Assembly (NCBI GenBank): GCA_963854735.1
Contig: OY978101.1
Location: forward strand, 1,364,001 to 1,428,000
DNA: 64,000 bases
Origin: Marvania coccoides
Lineage: Eukaryota; Chlorophyta; Trebouxiophyceae; Chlorellales; Chlorellaceae
Direction: 5' to 3'
In this document: positions 1-12,000 of the stretch, piece by piece
How positions within the stretch are numbered: the stretch's first letter is position 1
Layout of the letters: every line of letters starts with the position of its first letter
Notes under the pieces: generated by a model
Database searches by the model: none
What the model was told of the DNA's origin: nothing
What the model saw: the letters and a program-made list of their open reading frames with translations, nothing else
Made by a program: the position numbers and the translations under genes

Positions 1-3000
1 GAGACGGCGGCGGCGCCAGCTGACAGCAGGGTGAATGCGGATGCAGGCCGTTTTGTCGCGCCTGGGCGCACGGCCTCGGCAGGGCTGCCGCCGCGCCAGA
101 GCTCGGGGGCAGCAGAGCAGCGCTCGTGGCACATTCCTGGTCATGACTGGGAGTGCGCTGCTTGTTTAGAGGGAAATTTGCCGCCGCTGCGGCCGGGGGA
201 GCGGCGGGTGCTGTGCGTGACGCTGTCCCGCAAAGTCGCCGACGCCTTCGACGTGGTGCAGACCGCGTTTCTGGCCGCTGCCAAGCGGGAAAGGGAAAGT
301 GGGAAAAGGCTGCGGCAGGTGCTGCCGCTGTGCCCCTGCGACGATGACATTCCAGACGATGGGATGGCCAGCATCACCAGCCACATTACGCAGGTCATTC
401 GGAGGGAGGCAGGGTTGCGGAGAAGCAACATCCACACCATAGGGGATGTTGCTCAGCTGCCTGAGTCAGCCCCGTTTCACCCGTCCTTAGAAGTGTTCAG
501 CATCTCACCTGACGACCCTCGCCGGGGGCTAGCGGCTGAGCAGGGAGCCAAGGGGGTGCGGGTGCGGCTGGGCAGGCCAGCCATCGAGCCGTTCAAGCTG
601 CTTGGGTTTTACGGCGGGCTGCAGCTGTTTCGAGAGGACTTCCGCGCCATGCACGACGATGAGGAGCTGGCCAAGGCGCTCAACTTCAAAGTGGTCAACC
701 AGCTGGCCACCAAGCTGGAGTGCTATGGCGCGGACGAAGGTGAGGCAGGGAAAAAACGGACGGGGGTTTGAGAGAGCGACCATGGGAGGGAGTCTACTTC
801 GTCGAGTTTTGAGCGGAGACTTGAAGCAGAGGGTTCCTTTCGGGAACACAATGAGGGGCTCTGGGGCTAAAGCTACAAGAGGTGGTTTGTTGTTATCTTG
901 TTTGTTTTCTTCTTTGCATCCACCGCAGATCAAATGCACAATGTGGCGGGACACGACGCCTTCCCTGAGGCGCGCTTCTGCTGGCAAACCGTAGGGGATC
1001 GTTGCAAGACCTCAGGGTGGCTGGGCACCACTGCCTTTCTCTACGGTACGATAATTCAATTATAGCACAGAATAGCCATTTTTTGTCTAGTTTTTTTTTT
1101 TGTTTTGTATATGAATATTTTACCGATTCCTTGCAATTACGGCTTTACGCCTGCGTTTTCCCTTTCTCTATAGAAAACTCACTATGGCTATTTTTTCTGA
1201 CACAATTTCCCCCCCGCCCCGCTCTCTTTCTTCTTTATGCACCAGGCAACGTGACCTGCCTCATCAACGACCCCTCCATCGAGCCGTTCGCCCCCGTGGT
1301 CCTGAGCGTGCCCCCACCCGTCCTCTCCCAGCCCAACTGCCGTATGGTCACGGTGCTAGTCAGGGGGTGGCCCTTCACGGCGCTCGTTTCCACCCGCAGA
1401 ATAGAGCCGGAGGAGGAGCTGCTGTACCTGTACAACGGGCACCATGATGAGCCCGGTGTGATTGGGTACTGGTCCAATTTCAAGGAGTTGGTAGATAAAG
1501 AGAAACAGGCGCTGCTGGTGCTCACTCTCAAGGAGCAAATGGCGAAATTAAAGGCAGAACTGGACAGAGCAAAGGCTGAAGGTGGCAGCAGCGCGGCGGT
1601 GGCGGCAGCTGCGGCGGCGGTGGGAGGCACTGAGGACAGTGGGCACCAAAACAAACCTGAGACGCCGCCGGATGAGAACGAGCGGCTGACGGCTGCAGGG
1701 GGCAGAGGCGGTGAGGTGGCGCCAGCGGAAGAGAGCGTCGCTGTGGGAGCGGGGCCAGCTGCCGCCGCAGGCGGCACAGCAGCAGCAGCAGAAGCAGCTG
1801 GTGACGGCAGGAAGATGCTGCCAGCTGAGACGGCGGCGTCTTCGCCACTGCAGCTGCCACGGCGGCGCAGCAGGGGCTCTGCTGCTGCTGGTGGGAGCGG
1901 GGAGCGGGGCGACTGGCAGCGCAAGTGGGACCGTGCTGACTATTCTGAGCACAGCTACCACACGTCTCGACACCAGAGCACCTACCACTCTCGCAGCCGC
2001 TCCCGCAGCCGCTCTCGCAGCAGATACAGGGGCCGGAACAGGGGCAGGGAGAAGGCGGAGCAGCAGGATTTCCGCCGCCACAGCCGCAGCAGGAGCCGCA
2101 GCCGCAGCCGCAGCAGGGAGCGCGACCACTACAGGGAGCCACAGCGTGACTACGAGTACGACCGTCACCACGGCGACCTCCTCCGCGGCAGCGGCGGCAG
2201 TGGCAACTGCCGCTCTGCCGCGGCCCCGCCGCATTTCTCTCCTTCCTCCTCTTTTGGATACGGCGGCAGGTGCGGCGGCGCTGCGGGGCACAGCAGTAAA
2301 GGGGAGCCTCCTCCCTACCGTGGGGTGTCTCTGCCTGGCAGGGGGCGTTCCATTGTGGTGTCTCCTTTCTCGTCGCGGGGCGGCGGCAGAGGCCGGGGCG
2401 GCAGAGGACTTTCTAGCTCCCGCTCTGTCTTCCCTCCTCCTAGGCACTCCATGCGCTCGCGGTCGCGCTCTCCTCTCTCCCACAGAGGAATCAAGGTGGA
2501 GAGGGTGGAGGCGTCGAGAGGGGACTGGCGGCAGCAAGAGCGGGGCCCTTTCCCACCGCCGCCACCTTGGTTTGACCGCTTTGATGCTCCGCGAGACCCC
2601 CGCCAGCATCCCCAGCAGCAGCAGCAGAAATCGCGGCAGCAGCAGCGGGAGCTGGCGTTTTCTACGCTTCCAGTCATCGCCTCGCTCCACAGCCGCGGTG
2701 GCGCTCGCACCGCTGGCAGCGGCGCCGCCGCTGACGGGCGGGGAGGGTTGCGGGCTGACCTGGGGAGGGCCAGAGAGCGCGATTTGGACGTCGTCGAGAA
2801 AGAGGAAGAAAGGAAGGAAGTGGAGCGCGGAAGGGGCAGGGTGGCCGTGCCCCCCACGCGACAACAACCTGCAAAAAGCCGCAGCCGGAGCCGCACCAAG
2901 AGCGTGAGTCCCCCTCCTCCGCCTGGGCGGCGTTCCCGCAGCCGCAGCCGCACTCGCAGCTGCTCCCCCATCAGGGCAGGCATGGAGGAGCAGTCGGCGC

Positions 3001-3641
3001 CGCTGGATAAGCTGCCTACTTCCCTGGAAAGAGGGCCTAGCGCCCAGAAACCCAAGGTTTCAGCGGGAAAGAAAAAGGCGATGCAGAAAGCAATTGCCTT
3101 TCAAATAAAAGGGAAGATGGCTGCACGGGCTGCTGCTGCTCGTCCTTCTCCTCCTCCTTCAAACGGTTTCAATAGGGCCTCAGCTGCCATGGCTATCGGC
3201 AAGGCCGCCTTGAAGGCGGCTTCTTTCCCTGTGAACGGTGCAGCGAGGGATGCCGCTCTGCCGCCGCCGCCGCAGCAACAGCAGCAACAGCAGCAACAGC
3301 AGCAACAGCAGCAACAGCAGCAAGCTGTGGAGGAGGCTGCGCCCAATGGGGATAACGAGGAGGCAGTTCCTGGGCAAGCTCTGCTGAAAAATATTCGGCA
3401 GTGGCTGAAGCCTGTGGAGATTGCTGCCAATCCCGCTCTGTATGCTGCTGAAGCATGGGGAACCCCCCCCGCCGCCGCTGCCGCTGTGGCGTCGCCCCAG
3501 CAGGGGGGCCAGTGGGCGCCAGCGGCGGCAGCAGCTGAGTGCGAGGCTGCCGCTCATGCTCCAGCAGTGATCCAAAATGCAATGCAGTTTGCGCTGCCGC
3601 ATACCGTCCATCCCGGCGACGACGTCTTTGACAAATTCTAA
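1..3641 (+). CDS. SET-domain protein with RS-rich and polyglutamine C-terminal region (5' partial)
   Basis: Probable protein lysine methyltransferase or related SET protein, cut by the left window edge; the frame is open from base 1. Exons: 1-739, 929-1045, 1246-3641 (1,083 residues from the edge). The SET core is split by introns: a GFYGG-type motif near residue 201, then, in exon 3, a CLINDP segment, PNCRMV, and EEELLYLYNG near residue 350. The usual NHSCxPN motif is changed to CLINDP...PNC, and no post-SET cysteine cluster is visible, so activity is uncertain. The rest is low-complexity: alanine runs, several RS/SR blocks (about 1990-2130 and 2440-2960), RGG-like glycine/arginine stretches and a 17-residue glutamine tract. 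RS domains are typical of splicing factors, so a nuclear-speckle role is inferred. The SET call is firm; the substrate is unknown. Confidence 0.72.
3273..3323 (+). repeat. CAG/CAA repeat coding for 17 glutamines
   Basis: An imperfect CAGCAACAG repeat inside the last exon of the SET/RS gene encodes an uninterrupted run of 17 glutamines. It follows four prolines. The mixed CAG and CAA codons suggest a moderately stable tract. Confidence 0.9.
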
Positions 3642-4135
3642 CGGAGAGTAGGGCCTGAATAGCAGGCCTGAAATAATGAAAACTTTACTATGTTTTTCCC
3701 CTGCCACCAATCAATTAACCAGTCACAATCACTCTCACGCCTTTCTCTTTACTTTTCCTTTCATGAGCCTGACTAATAACTGCGTACAGCCTGTCACCAA
3801 ACCCAATACTCGCCGCAACACGTCATTTTCTTTACTTTACGTGCATTTATTTGTTTTACTTTGCAAACTTGTGATTTTTTTCTGGACGGGACGTGAGAAC
3901 ATGCCTCGCTTCTTTCTTTCCTCCTTTCTATATGAAACTGTGTGTGTAAAAAATCGTAAGGGGAAATTATGTTCATGGTATTATTGAATTAACAGTAAAG
4001 GAGCAGCAGCAGACGTAGATGCCAACAAAAATAATAAATATTAGAAAGATGTATAAAGAAGAAGAAAGAATGGTCAATAAAACATAGATAGACACTTCTA
4101 CCATCCTTCCCCTTCCCAACCAGCCACCCACCCTC
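3642..4135. other. Convergent intergenic region, 3' ends of SET/RS gene and P450
   Basis: AT-rich sequence between two converging genes. Open frames here are short with non-coding composition. A TGTAAA motif at 3945 could serve polyadenylation of the plus-strand gene. I see nothing else. Confidence 0.5.
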
Positions 4136-5794
4136 CTACTCCACATACATCATGAGGTGATTTTGCGGGAGGATGGGAATGACGGTGGGGTGCGTTGAGT
4201 CGAAGCCTTCCCCGCCAACCGGCGTGAAGGTAAACCGCTGCGTGAGCGCGCCCAACAGCACCCGCGCCTCCATCAGCGAAAAGTACTGCCCCAGGCAGTT
4301 GCGCGGGCCCTGGATGAAGGGCAGGAACATGTAGGTTCTCGTGTCATCGTCAAACTGCTCGTACTCTCCGCCTGGCAGGAAGCGCTGGGGGCGCCAGGCC
4401 AGCGGGTCTTTGTACTGGTGATGCACCGCCTCCAGGTGGCAAATCACCCAGGTGCCCTTGGGCAGGGGGTGCCCGCACAGCTCATCGTCTTCGTTCAAAA
4501 TTCGGGTCACCACCGGGACAACCGAGTACTTGCGCAGGCTCTCTTTCAGCGAGCTCAGCGTCCAGTGCATGCCCTCTACCGCGGCACGGGTGGGGCAGGG
4601 CCCTTCCAGCCCCGCCGCCACCGCCTCCTCCCGTACTTTCTTCAATGCTTCAGGCGTGCGTGACAGCTCCAGTACGCTCCACGTCAGCATCGCGGCGCTG
4701 GTCTCGTGCCCCGCCAGCAGGAACGTCTTGATCTCGTAGCACAGCTGCTCCTCGGTGGCGGGGGTCCACTTTTCGCCCGATTCCTCGAAGAAAGTCAGCA
4801 CCCGGTCCAGAATGTCGCTCTTGGGCTCGAGGCCCTTAGCACGCGCAGCACGCCGCTCCCGCAGGATGTTGATAATGTAGCCGTTGAGCCGGCGCACGCG
4901 GGAGCTGTACTGCCACGCCGTGGAGGGGTATAAATTGCGCCACGGCGCCAGCACCCGCCGGTTGCTTTCCTCCATGACAGGAATGTACAGCGCCGGAAAC
5001 ACGCGGTCGCACTCCTCCGGGGGCAGCGACAGCACCGCCTCGCCGATGACCTGCAGCGTAACCAGGTGAAACTCGCTCTGGATGTCCACTGGGACGCCGG
5101 TGCCGCGGTAGGACTCAAGTTTCGTCGCCATGCGGTCGACGGCGCGCTTGGCGATGGGCAGGATGGCGTCCAGCATGTCCACGCGGAGCGCTGGGGCCAT
5201 CAGCACGCGCTGCTTCTGCCAGTGGGCGCCATTGGCTGTGACCAGGCCAGTGCCGAGGATTGAAAGGAAGGGCTTGTAGGAAAAATCCAGGTCCTTCTCG
5301 TACAGCTTATAGCGCGTCTGCGGAGAAAGAGCAAGGCGGTGGAGGGGTGAGGATGCAGGGGTGAAATGGATTTTGATATTGGTGGTGAGGTGCGATGAGA
5401 TGCGGCAATTTTCTTTTTAAAAAAAGTGGGAGCGAGGGAGAATGGCGCTTGCCTGGAAGACGCGCTTGATTCCCTTGGGGTCGCTGACGATGATGCCGGT
5501 GCGATGGAGGATGCGGAAGCGCACCAGGCCCGCGTTGGCCTTGGCCCAGTCGTGCATTCTCTCCCAGGCGCACGTATTGACCAGCTGGAAGACGTGGCCA
5601 AGCAGCCAGTTGCTGCCTGGGGCAACAGGTACGCCGCGGGTGCCCCAGCCCACCCTAACCCAGCGCGCCCCGCGCTTGGCCAGTGAGGCAGCTGTCCACA
5701 GGAGGTAGGTTGCAGCGGCGGCGAGCAGGGCCAGCTGCACCGGCGAGAGCGCCTGCAGCCACGCTTGCAGGGGCTCAACGAGTGTCGCCAGCAT
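4136..5794 (-). CDS. Cytochrome P450 monooxygenase
   Basis: Membrane-anchored haem-thiolate oxygenase, 507 residues, normal P450 length. Exons: 5794-5453 and 5317-4136. An N-terminal hydrophobic segment (about residues 16-36) should anchor it in the ER or a plastid membrane. The I-helix AGHETS lies near residue 315, the ExxR motif (ESLR) near 372, a WRPQRF segment near 420, and the haem loop FIQGPRNCLGQ with the cysteine ligand near 454. Splicing CAG to ACG joins KRVFQ to TRYKLYEKD, as expected for the B-C region of P450s; the donor is GC (GCAAGC), not GT. An in-frame TTG upstream at 5860 is not needed as a start because an ATG lies at 5794. The CYP family and substrate cannot be assigned by eye. 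Confidence 0.9.
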
Positions 5795-6156
5795 TGCCGA
5801 TGGCGATCCAAGGTGGTGAACGCGCTGCAGTGGCCGAAAAATGCCCAGACTGCAGCCCAAAATCTATTTTTGTTGGGCGGCAAGTTGGTGTGTTTGGCGG
5901 CAACACGGCGCGTTTGTTGGATGGGTAACCAGTCTGTGAAAATGGGGGGTGGTGTAAAATGCGTTTGAAATAGCCGTGGGCGACGTGGAGACACGCAGCT
6001 ATGATGAAGCGTTGACACCTTGCCTTGCATTTCACGATCGCTGTTGTATTAAAAATGCAATAAAATAAAACAATTAGATTGGGAAGTATTTATAACTTCA
6101 ACGCCCGCATTCCTAGCTGCCTTGTGTGATCCCAGTTTAATTTTTAATTCAAAATA

Positions 6157-7016
6157 ATGTTTCAATCTAAAAGCAGCCAGGGCATCGTAGACAAACCATT
6201 ATCTCGCGGGAAAGTTGATGTAAGTATTGCAATACTATATCACCTCCTCGCCCCACCCAAAACTCACGCACCGCCCCCTCTCCTCACTTTTTCACCCTGC
6301 AGGTCTCCTTGAGCACCTTTGCCTACCTCTTCAGCGAGCTGGTGCAGTACTTTCAGAGCAAAGTGTCGAACGTGGGGGAGCTGGAGCGGCGGCTGGAGGG
6401 CGTGGGCCACGGCGTGGGCCTCCGACTGCTGGAGGTATTGGCGTATCGGGAGAGGGCCGGGAGGAGAGACACGCGGCTGCTGGACGTGCTGCGGTTCATC
6501 CACAGCACGCTGTGGAAGTACCTCTTCGGCAGGCAGGCCAAAGACCTGGAGCAGAGCAACACAGTAAGAGGGGAAAACTGGGTTTTTTTCACGGCAAAAT
6601 TTTCGTTTTCTTTGTTGATTTTTACTGTTTTAAATGCGTGTTTTTGCAGGCGGAGGACGAGTACATGATCAGCGACTTTGATTTGTTTGTGAACAAGTTC
6701 GTCAGCGTGCCCAAGGAGATGGGCCACTTCAATTGCAACGCCTTTGTGGCGGGGATCGTCAGCGGGGTGCTGGAGGGGGCAGGGTTCCCAGCAAGGTGAG
6801 GAAAAGGCAGAAATCGGATCATTAAATACGACAATTGAAGTTATCTAGAAAAAAACAGAACGCTGCTGTTTTTTCATATTGTCGGATTTATTTCTTCATT
6901 GCAGAGTGACGGCGCATTTCGTGGCGGTAGAGGGGCAGCCTCGGCCCAGGACGACGATTTTAATGAAGTTTGACCCGGCAGTGATTCAGAGGGAGCAGCG
7001 ATTGAAGACACCATAA
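6157..7016 (+). CDS. TRAPPC5: TRAPP complex subunit 5 (Trs31-like)
   Basis: Core subunit of the TRAPP tethering complex, which acts at the Golgi as a guanine-nucleotide exchange factor for Rab1/Ypt1. Exons: 6157-6219, 6303-6563, 6650-6795, 6905-7016, giving 193 residues (human TRAPPC5 has 188). Family hallmarks appear in order: VSLSTFAYLFSELVQYFQS after the first intron, a WKYLFGRQAKDLEQ segment, then SVPKEMGHFNCNAFVAGIV and GFPARVTAHF. All junctions keep phase with GT-AG introns. The first coding exon encodes a 21-residue basic start. Nearly full-length agreement with the family makes this a firm call. Confidence 0.95.
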
Positions 7017-7240
7017 ATGAATACATGTACGAACTTCGTAACGAAGGGAATAAACGAATTTTGCACCGCATGGTGGGCTGAGGGCCTGCCTGGCATCCTT
7101 TCTCTTCAGCTCTTGAAAGCGATAAATTTGTTACAAATGGTGTAGAACAAAACCCCCTCTAAAAAAACACTCTCATTAAAAAGCAACGCTCAGCAACCAA
7201 ATTCCCAGCCGGAAAACAATACTCTGGATGTGTTCTCGCT
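7017..7240. other. Short convergent intergenic region
   Basis: AT-rich spacer between the 3' ends of TRAPPC5 and the PMP3-like gene. No gene or repeat seen. Confidence 0.5.
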
Positions 7241-7694
7241 TTATCCGGGGGTCTTCAAAATCACGTAGAATGCATGGATAACCCCTGCGGAAAAGGGAGC
7301 AACGCGTGAATTAAACAGCAGGCATTTGGGTCAGAGCAGCTACCAGAGCGAGAGAGACAGGGCATGTGCAGAAAACCAAAGGCTGCCATGCACACTGCTG
7401 AATGTACTCGAAGCAAGAGAAAACACGTGTGTGTGTAGAAACTAGTAGAAATTACTTACCCGGGATCCACAGGAGAAGCGTCAGCAGAATGTTGATGAGC
7501 AGATCAGTGTCGCAAACGGCGCTTTTCTGAATGACTGCATGAAAAAAAATAGCACCAATGTTTGAGCGTGGGATTAAAATAAACAAAATAAACACAGGGG
7601 GCGTCACAGAAAATTCATGCTTACAGACTGCAAGCGGCGGCAGAAAAACAGCCACGATTAAGAGCCCTATGTCTCTCAACGCTAAGCGGGGCAT
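7241..7694 (-). CDS. PMP3/UPF0057-type small membrane proteolipid
   Basis: Small stress-related plasma-membrane protein of the Pmp3/RCI2 family, which in yeast and plants affects membrane potential and salt tolerance. Exons: 7694-7625, 7534-7460, 7284-7241, giving 62 residues. The first helix is GLLIVAVFLPPLAVF and the second is DLLINILLTLLLWIPGVIHA, ending FYVILKTPG; both match the family pattern with the conserved LPPLAV and IPGxIHAxYV. The N-terminus MPRLALRD is slightly longer than usual. The middle exon can only be recovered by splicing, so it is easily missed as a plain reading frame. All introns are GT-AG. Confidence 0.93.
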
Positions 7695-9002
7695 TGCGCA
7701 CGGGGTTTTACGCCTGGAAAAGGCTGTAGCTTCGATGCAGGGGTCCGAATCTCAGTCCAAGGAGAAGTTCTGAGAGGGGCCGTGCTGAGGGAATTGCTGG
7801 CTGCAGCCGCTACTAGGTCACACTTAAATCGGCAGAAATATCTTTAGAGGGTTTTTATGTGCTGTTAATACGATTTAGAATGCAAGCTGGATGAAAAACC
7901 TATTGTTGACACGACACCCTTGATGACGAGGATTGGTCAGCTTCCACCCTCCCTCTACTCTACGGGATGGGATTCGGTGTTTAAAAAATAGCTCATTGCT
8001 CATTCTTTCGAAAAATAATAATTAAAATATATCATTTTTCATCCGTTGATTGTTCATTTTGAAAATCAGATCGTCCATCACCTTTTGTCCATTTGTTCAT
8101 TAGTGCAGAGGGCCGTCAACCATCTACGGCTGTCCCACAGGACAAATTTATCCATAAAAAGGGGAGCCAACATCTCCCCGCCTGCCTCTACACCTGCAAT
8201 TGCCGAATTCGAGCAGGCGACTGGGACCTCCGCTGGCCCGGATGCGGCGCATTGAAATTGGCTCTCTGACAGCAAGCGGAGCGGCGGCATGAGGAGACGC
8301 CTAAATATCATTGTGCACCATGGGAGCGGCAGCAGCAGCGGCGCGTGCTGCCAGAGCGCCAATCTCGATGAGGCGGAAAACCCGCTGGCCGATGCCCCAG
8401 TCACGTGCTCGAATTCGGCAGCACTGTCAAAGTACAGGCACACTGGCAGGTGCCGACTCTCCGTGATGGAGAAAAGGTTCCGTGGGATAGCCGCAGAAGG
8501 TTGACGGCCCATATTGACTAACGATGAACAATGAACAAGAGGTGATGGCAAGATGTGAATCTCAAGAATGAACAAACGTTGTGCCAGTACATGATTCGTG
8601 AAAATGAACGAATGAACATTGAGCGGCGAGTATAAGGAAATCGAATGAATTAAGCAGTGGCAGGAAATCGGGGGGAAAGCAGAAGAGGGAGGGTCCTAGC
8701 ATAGATGCAAACGTATCTAACGCAGTTGTTCAAAAAAATTGCTGTATTATTTTTAAGAACAGCTTTTGGAAGCTTGAAAACGACTGCAGTCTGCGCCGCC
8801 ACGCAGCAAAAATATATAATCGAAATTTGATGCCTTGCATTTTCATGTTTCACAAAACCAATTGAGGATAATGTACCAATTATTATAAATCGCAATTTAA
8901 AACACTAAAAGCGAGCACCCACCACTTTTTAAATCTTCGCATTTGTTCACTCACCGCATCGCATATAACGAAATCGCCGGCCCAACATCCTAATAAATCG
9001 AA
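7695..9002. other. Divergent intergenic region holding the foldback repeat
   Basis: Promoter-side DNA of both the minus-strand PMP3-like gene and the plus-strand CobW/G3E gene. The central half is the inverted repeat described separately. The flanks (7695-7990 and 8625-9002) are AT-rich and show no coding exon. Confidence 0.5.
7991..8624. repeat. Large imperfect inverted repeat (foldback), arms about 300 bases
   Basis: The left arm runs from about 7991 to 8290 and the right arm from about 8324 to 8624, with a loop of about 33 bases. Read as its reverse complement, the right arm follows the left arm along most of its length: outer GCTCAnTGnTCATTC, then CCATCACC, GGGCCGTCAACC, CTGCGGCT/CTACGGCT plus TCCCAC, TGCCGAATTCGAGCA, GACTGGG, and inner ATTGGCnCTCTGnCAGCA. 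The part near TGCCGAATTCGAGCA reads as a similar peptide (AEFE-x-x-TG-x-SA) in both arms. No transposase frame is present. It could be a MITE-like foldback element or an inverted gene-fragment duplication able to give a long hairpin RNA. It sits between the divergent PMP3-like and CobW/G3E genes. Confidence 0.8.
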
Positions 9003-12000
9003 ATGGCACCCCCAGAGGGCGCTGCTGGCGACGGCCGCCTGCCGCTCACCCTGTTGAGTGGATTCCTCGGCGCCGGCAAGACCACCCTGCTGAAACACAT
9101 TCTGCGCAACAAAGACAACATGCGGTGAGCAACTCAATCCCAACATCAAGGGGTACTATATTTAGCTAGAATGGTGTCTTTTTACGATCCATCGAAACTA
9201 TTTCGTTCTCCTCCCCTTCTCACCGCTCCTCTTCCCCCCTTGAAATTCCCCGCAGCGTGTGCGTGATCGTCAACGACATGGCCTCGCTCAACATCGACGC
9301 TTCGCTCATCAAGAACGCCAAGCTGGTGCAGACCGAGGAGCGTCTGGTCGAGATGCAAAATGGCTGCATCTGCTGCACCCTCAGAGAGGATCTGGTCAAG
9401 GAAGTGGGAGCCCTGGCGCGCACTGGGCGCTTCGACTACCTCGTGATAGAGAGCACCGGCATTGGGGAGCCCCAGCAGACGGCTGAGACCTTCACCATGG
9501 AGCTCACCGACGAATTCGGCTCCACTCCACTGCACGAGGTGGCGCGGCTGGACACTTGTGTCACCGTGGTGGACGCTGCAGAGCTGCTGAGAAATGCGTG
9601 AGTGCTTAATTGTTCATTATTCAGCTTTAATAAAGCGTTTTGTTCTCTTTGCTGTTCACCGAGACCCAAAGCATATTTTTTTTAATAACAAATTTCCCCC
9701 CATATTTTTATGCAGGGCGAGCGTGGAGTCTTTGGCGCAGCGGGGCGAGGCAGCCACCGAGGAGGACGACCGCAATGTCGCCGACCTGCTGCTGGACCAA
9801 ATGGAGTTTGCCGACGTAATTCTGCTCAACAAAACCGACCTCATCCCGGCAGACCAGCTTCGCCGCCTGCTGGCCTTCATCAAGGCGCTCAACCCTGAGG
9901 CCGACATCATCCCGACCGTTCACTCTGAAGTAGACCTTTCAAAGGTGATCAACACCGGCAAGTTCAGCTTCGAAAAGGCCTCCAGGAGCGCCGGGTGGCT
10001 GCAGTCGATGCAGGCGGAGACCCCCCACAACCCGGAGACGCTGGAGTACGGCATTGGGGCGTTTGTGTACCGCTCTCGCCGCCCTTTCCACCCCGGCAGG
10101 CTGCACCGCTTCATGCAGGAGCACTTCCTGCTGCAGGAGCCCGACTGGAGGGAGGCGATGGAGGAAGAAAGCGATGAAGAGCAAGAAACTAGCGAGGAAG
10201 AAAGTGAAGAGGAGAGAGAGTTTTATGCTGGCAGGGGTGGAGTCTCGAGAGGGTTGGCAGAGGCAGCGCAGGCCTCGGCTGCGGCGGCCGCAGAGGCGGC
10301 ACAACAGACGGCAGCCGCGCTGCAGGGGCTCAGCATGAAGAGCAGCGGCGAATTTGCCCCGCTGCTGGCGGCCGCGACGGCGGCGGCGGCCGCTGCCGCT
10401 TCCGCGTCGTCTGCGGTCGCGCTGCTGCTGTCTCAGCTGCCTGCCGACCACGTTCACGCCCACCACGAGCACCACGAAGGCTGCAGCCATCACCGAGAGG
10501 GCCAGGCTCCAAAGGTTGACGAGGCTTCCGCTGCGCTGCGCAAGCACCGGCTGCACTCCAGCTTCGGGCAGGTGCTGCGCGCCAAAGGCTTCGTGTGGCT
10601 GGCCACTCGCCCGCAGCTGTGCGGCGAGTGGAGCCAGGCGGGGGGCGTCATGCGGTTCACTGTTGGCGGGCCATGGTACGCCGCTTTGCCTGCTGAGGCG
10701 TGGCCGCAAGACCCCGCCCAGCGCGCGGAAATCAGGCGCGACTTCCAGGGCCTGCAGGGCGACCGCAGACAGGAGCTGGTGTTCATCGGCATCGACGTGA
10801 ACGAGGCGGCGCTGGCGGCAGCGCTTGATGCCTGCCAGTTGAAGGAAGGAGAGGCCCCTGGGGAGGACCCCTTTGCGCCGTGGCCCACCCTGGAACAGAT
10901 TCTGGACGGCGGAGACGACGAAGAGGAAGAAGCCCCGGAGGAAAGCGTGAATGGAGGCGCCGGCGACAGCGAAGAAAGTGAAGAAGAAGAAGAAGCGTCA
11001 CCGCTGCCGCTCCCTGGGTCGGTTTTGGTCGTGGAAGACGGCGCCGCGCAGCTGCAGGCGGCATTGGACGCGGTGGAGCCCGGCTCGGTGGCTATCGTGC
11101 ACTGGCACGCGCCTTGGGTGGCCCAGAGCGTGACTGCTACTGCCGCCCTTGATGCGCTGGTTGCATCCCACCCTGGAGCGCTGGCGGCGCGCGTGGAGGT
11201 GGAGCGGACGACCGCCAACCGTGTGCTGGCCATGGAGAAGGTGATGGAGCGTGCCACGGCCAAGAGGCAGGGCGCCAAGCCGGTGCTTCGGCTGGGCTTA
11301 CGGTTCCCGGCGTTTTCAGTGCACCACGCGCCCAGCCTGCAGCCCACGACGCTACTGGACGGCGCTGAGGCGCTGGCAGAGGTGGAGAGGCTGCTGAAAG
11401 AGGCAGAGACCAGCTTTGATGCGGTTTCTGCAGCGGAAAAGAGCAGCGGCAGCGGCAGCCGGAAAAAGGCGCTGGCTGTGCTCTCTGCTGGAGCTGCCGA
11501 TTTGAAGGTCCAGCTGGCGGCTGGGCGGGAAGCTGGCGCTCCCGTGGTGGTGGTGTGGACCTCCATCGCAGCGAGCGCGGTGGGGCACAAGGCGATGCAA
11601 GCGGCGGCGGCAACGGCCGCACGTGCTGCTGGCCCTGCTGCCGTGGTTGTCCTCGCGGACGTGGAAGCCTCCAAGGCCAACACCGTGCTGGCGGAGGCGC
11701 TGGGGGTGCGCATCCTGCCCGCGCTGCACGTGTATCGCAACATGAAGCTGGAAAGCAAGAAAATCGGGGCGGCAGAGGCCACCCCCGCCGCAGTCCTCGA
11801 AGCCGCTCTTTCTTCCGCATCCGCCCCCGCTGCCCCCAAACCAGCCTCAAAGCCAGCAGCAAACGGGGCAGCGACGAAGACAGTTACGTTTGCACCCTCC
11901 ACGTCTCCTGCTGCTCCTGCACCTCCTGCTTTAAAACAAGCCAGCAGCGGCGCCGCCACTCCTCGTCCTCCCTCTGCATTCGACCCCCCCACCGGCAAAT

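Noticed and set aside
1548..2867. Long minus-strand frames opposite the SET/RS gene
   Set aside because: They are antisense shadows of a GC-rich repetitive exon; the composition is Arg/Ala/Leu-rich with no family pattern, while the plus strand reads a coherent SET/RS protein.
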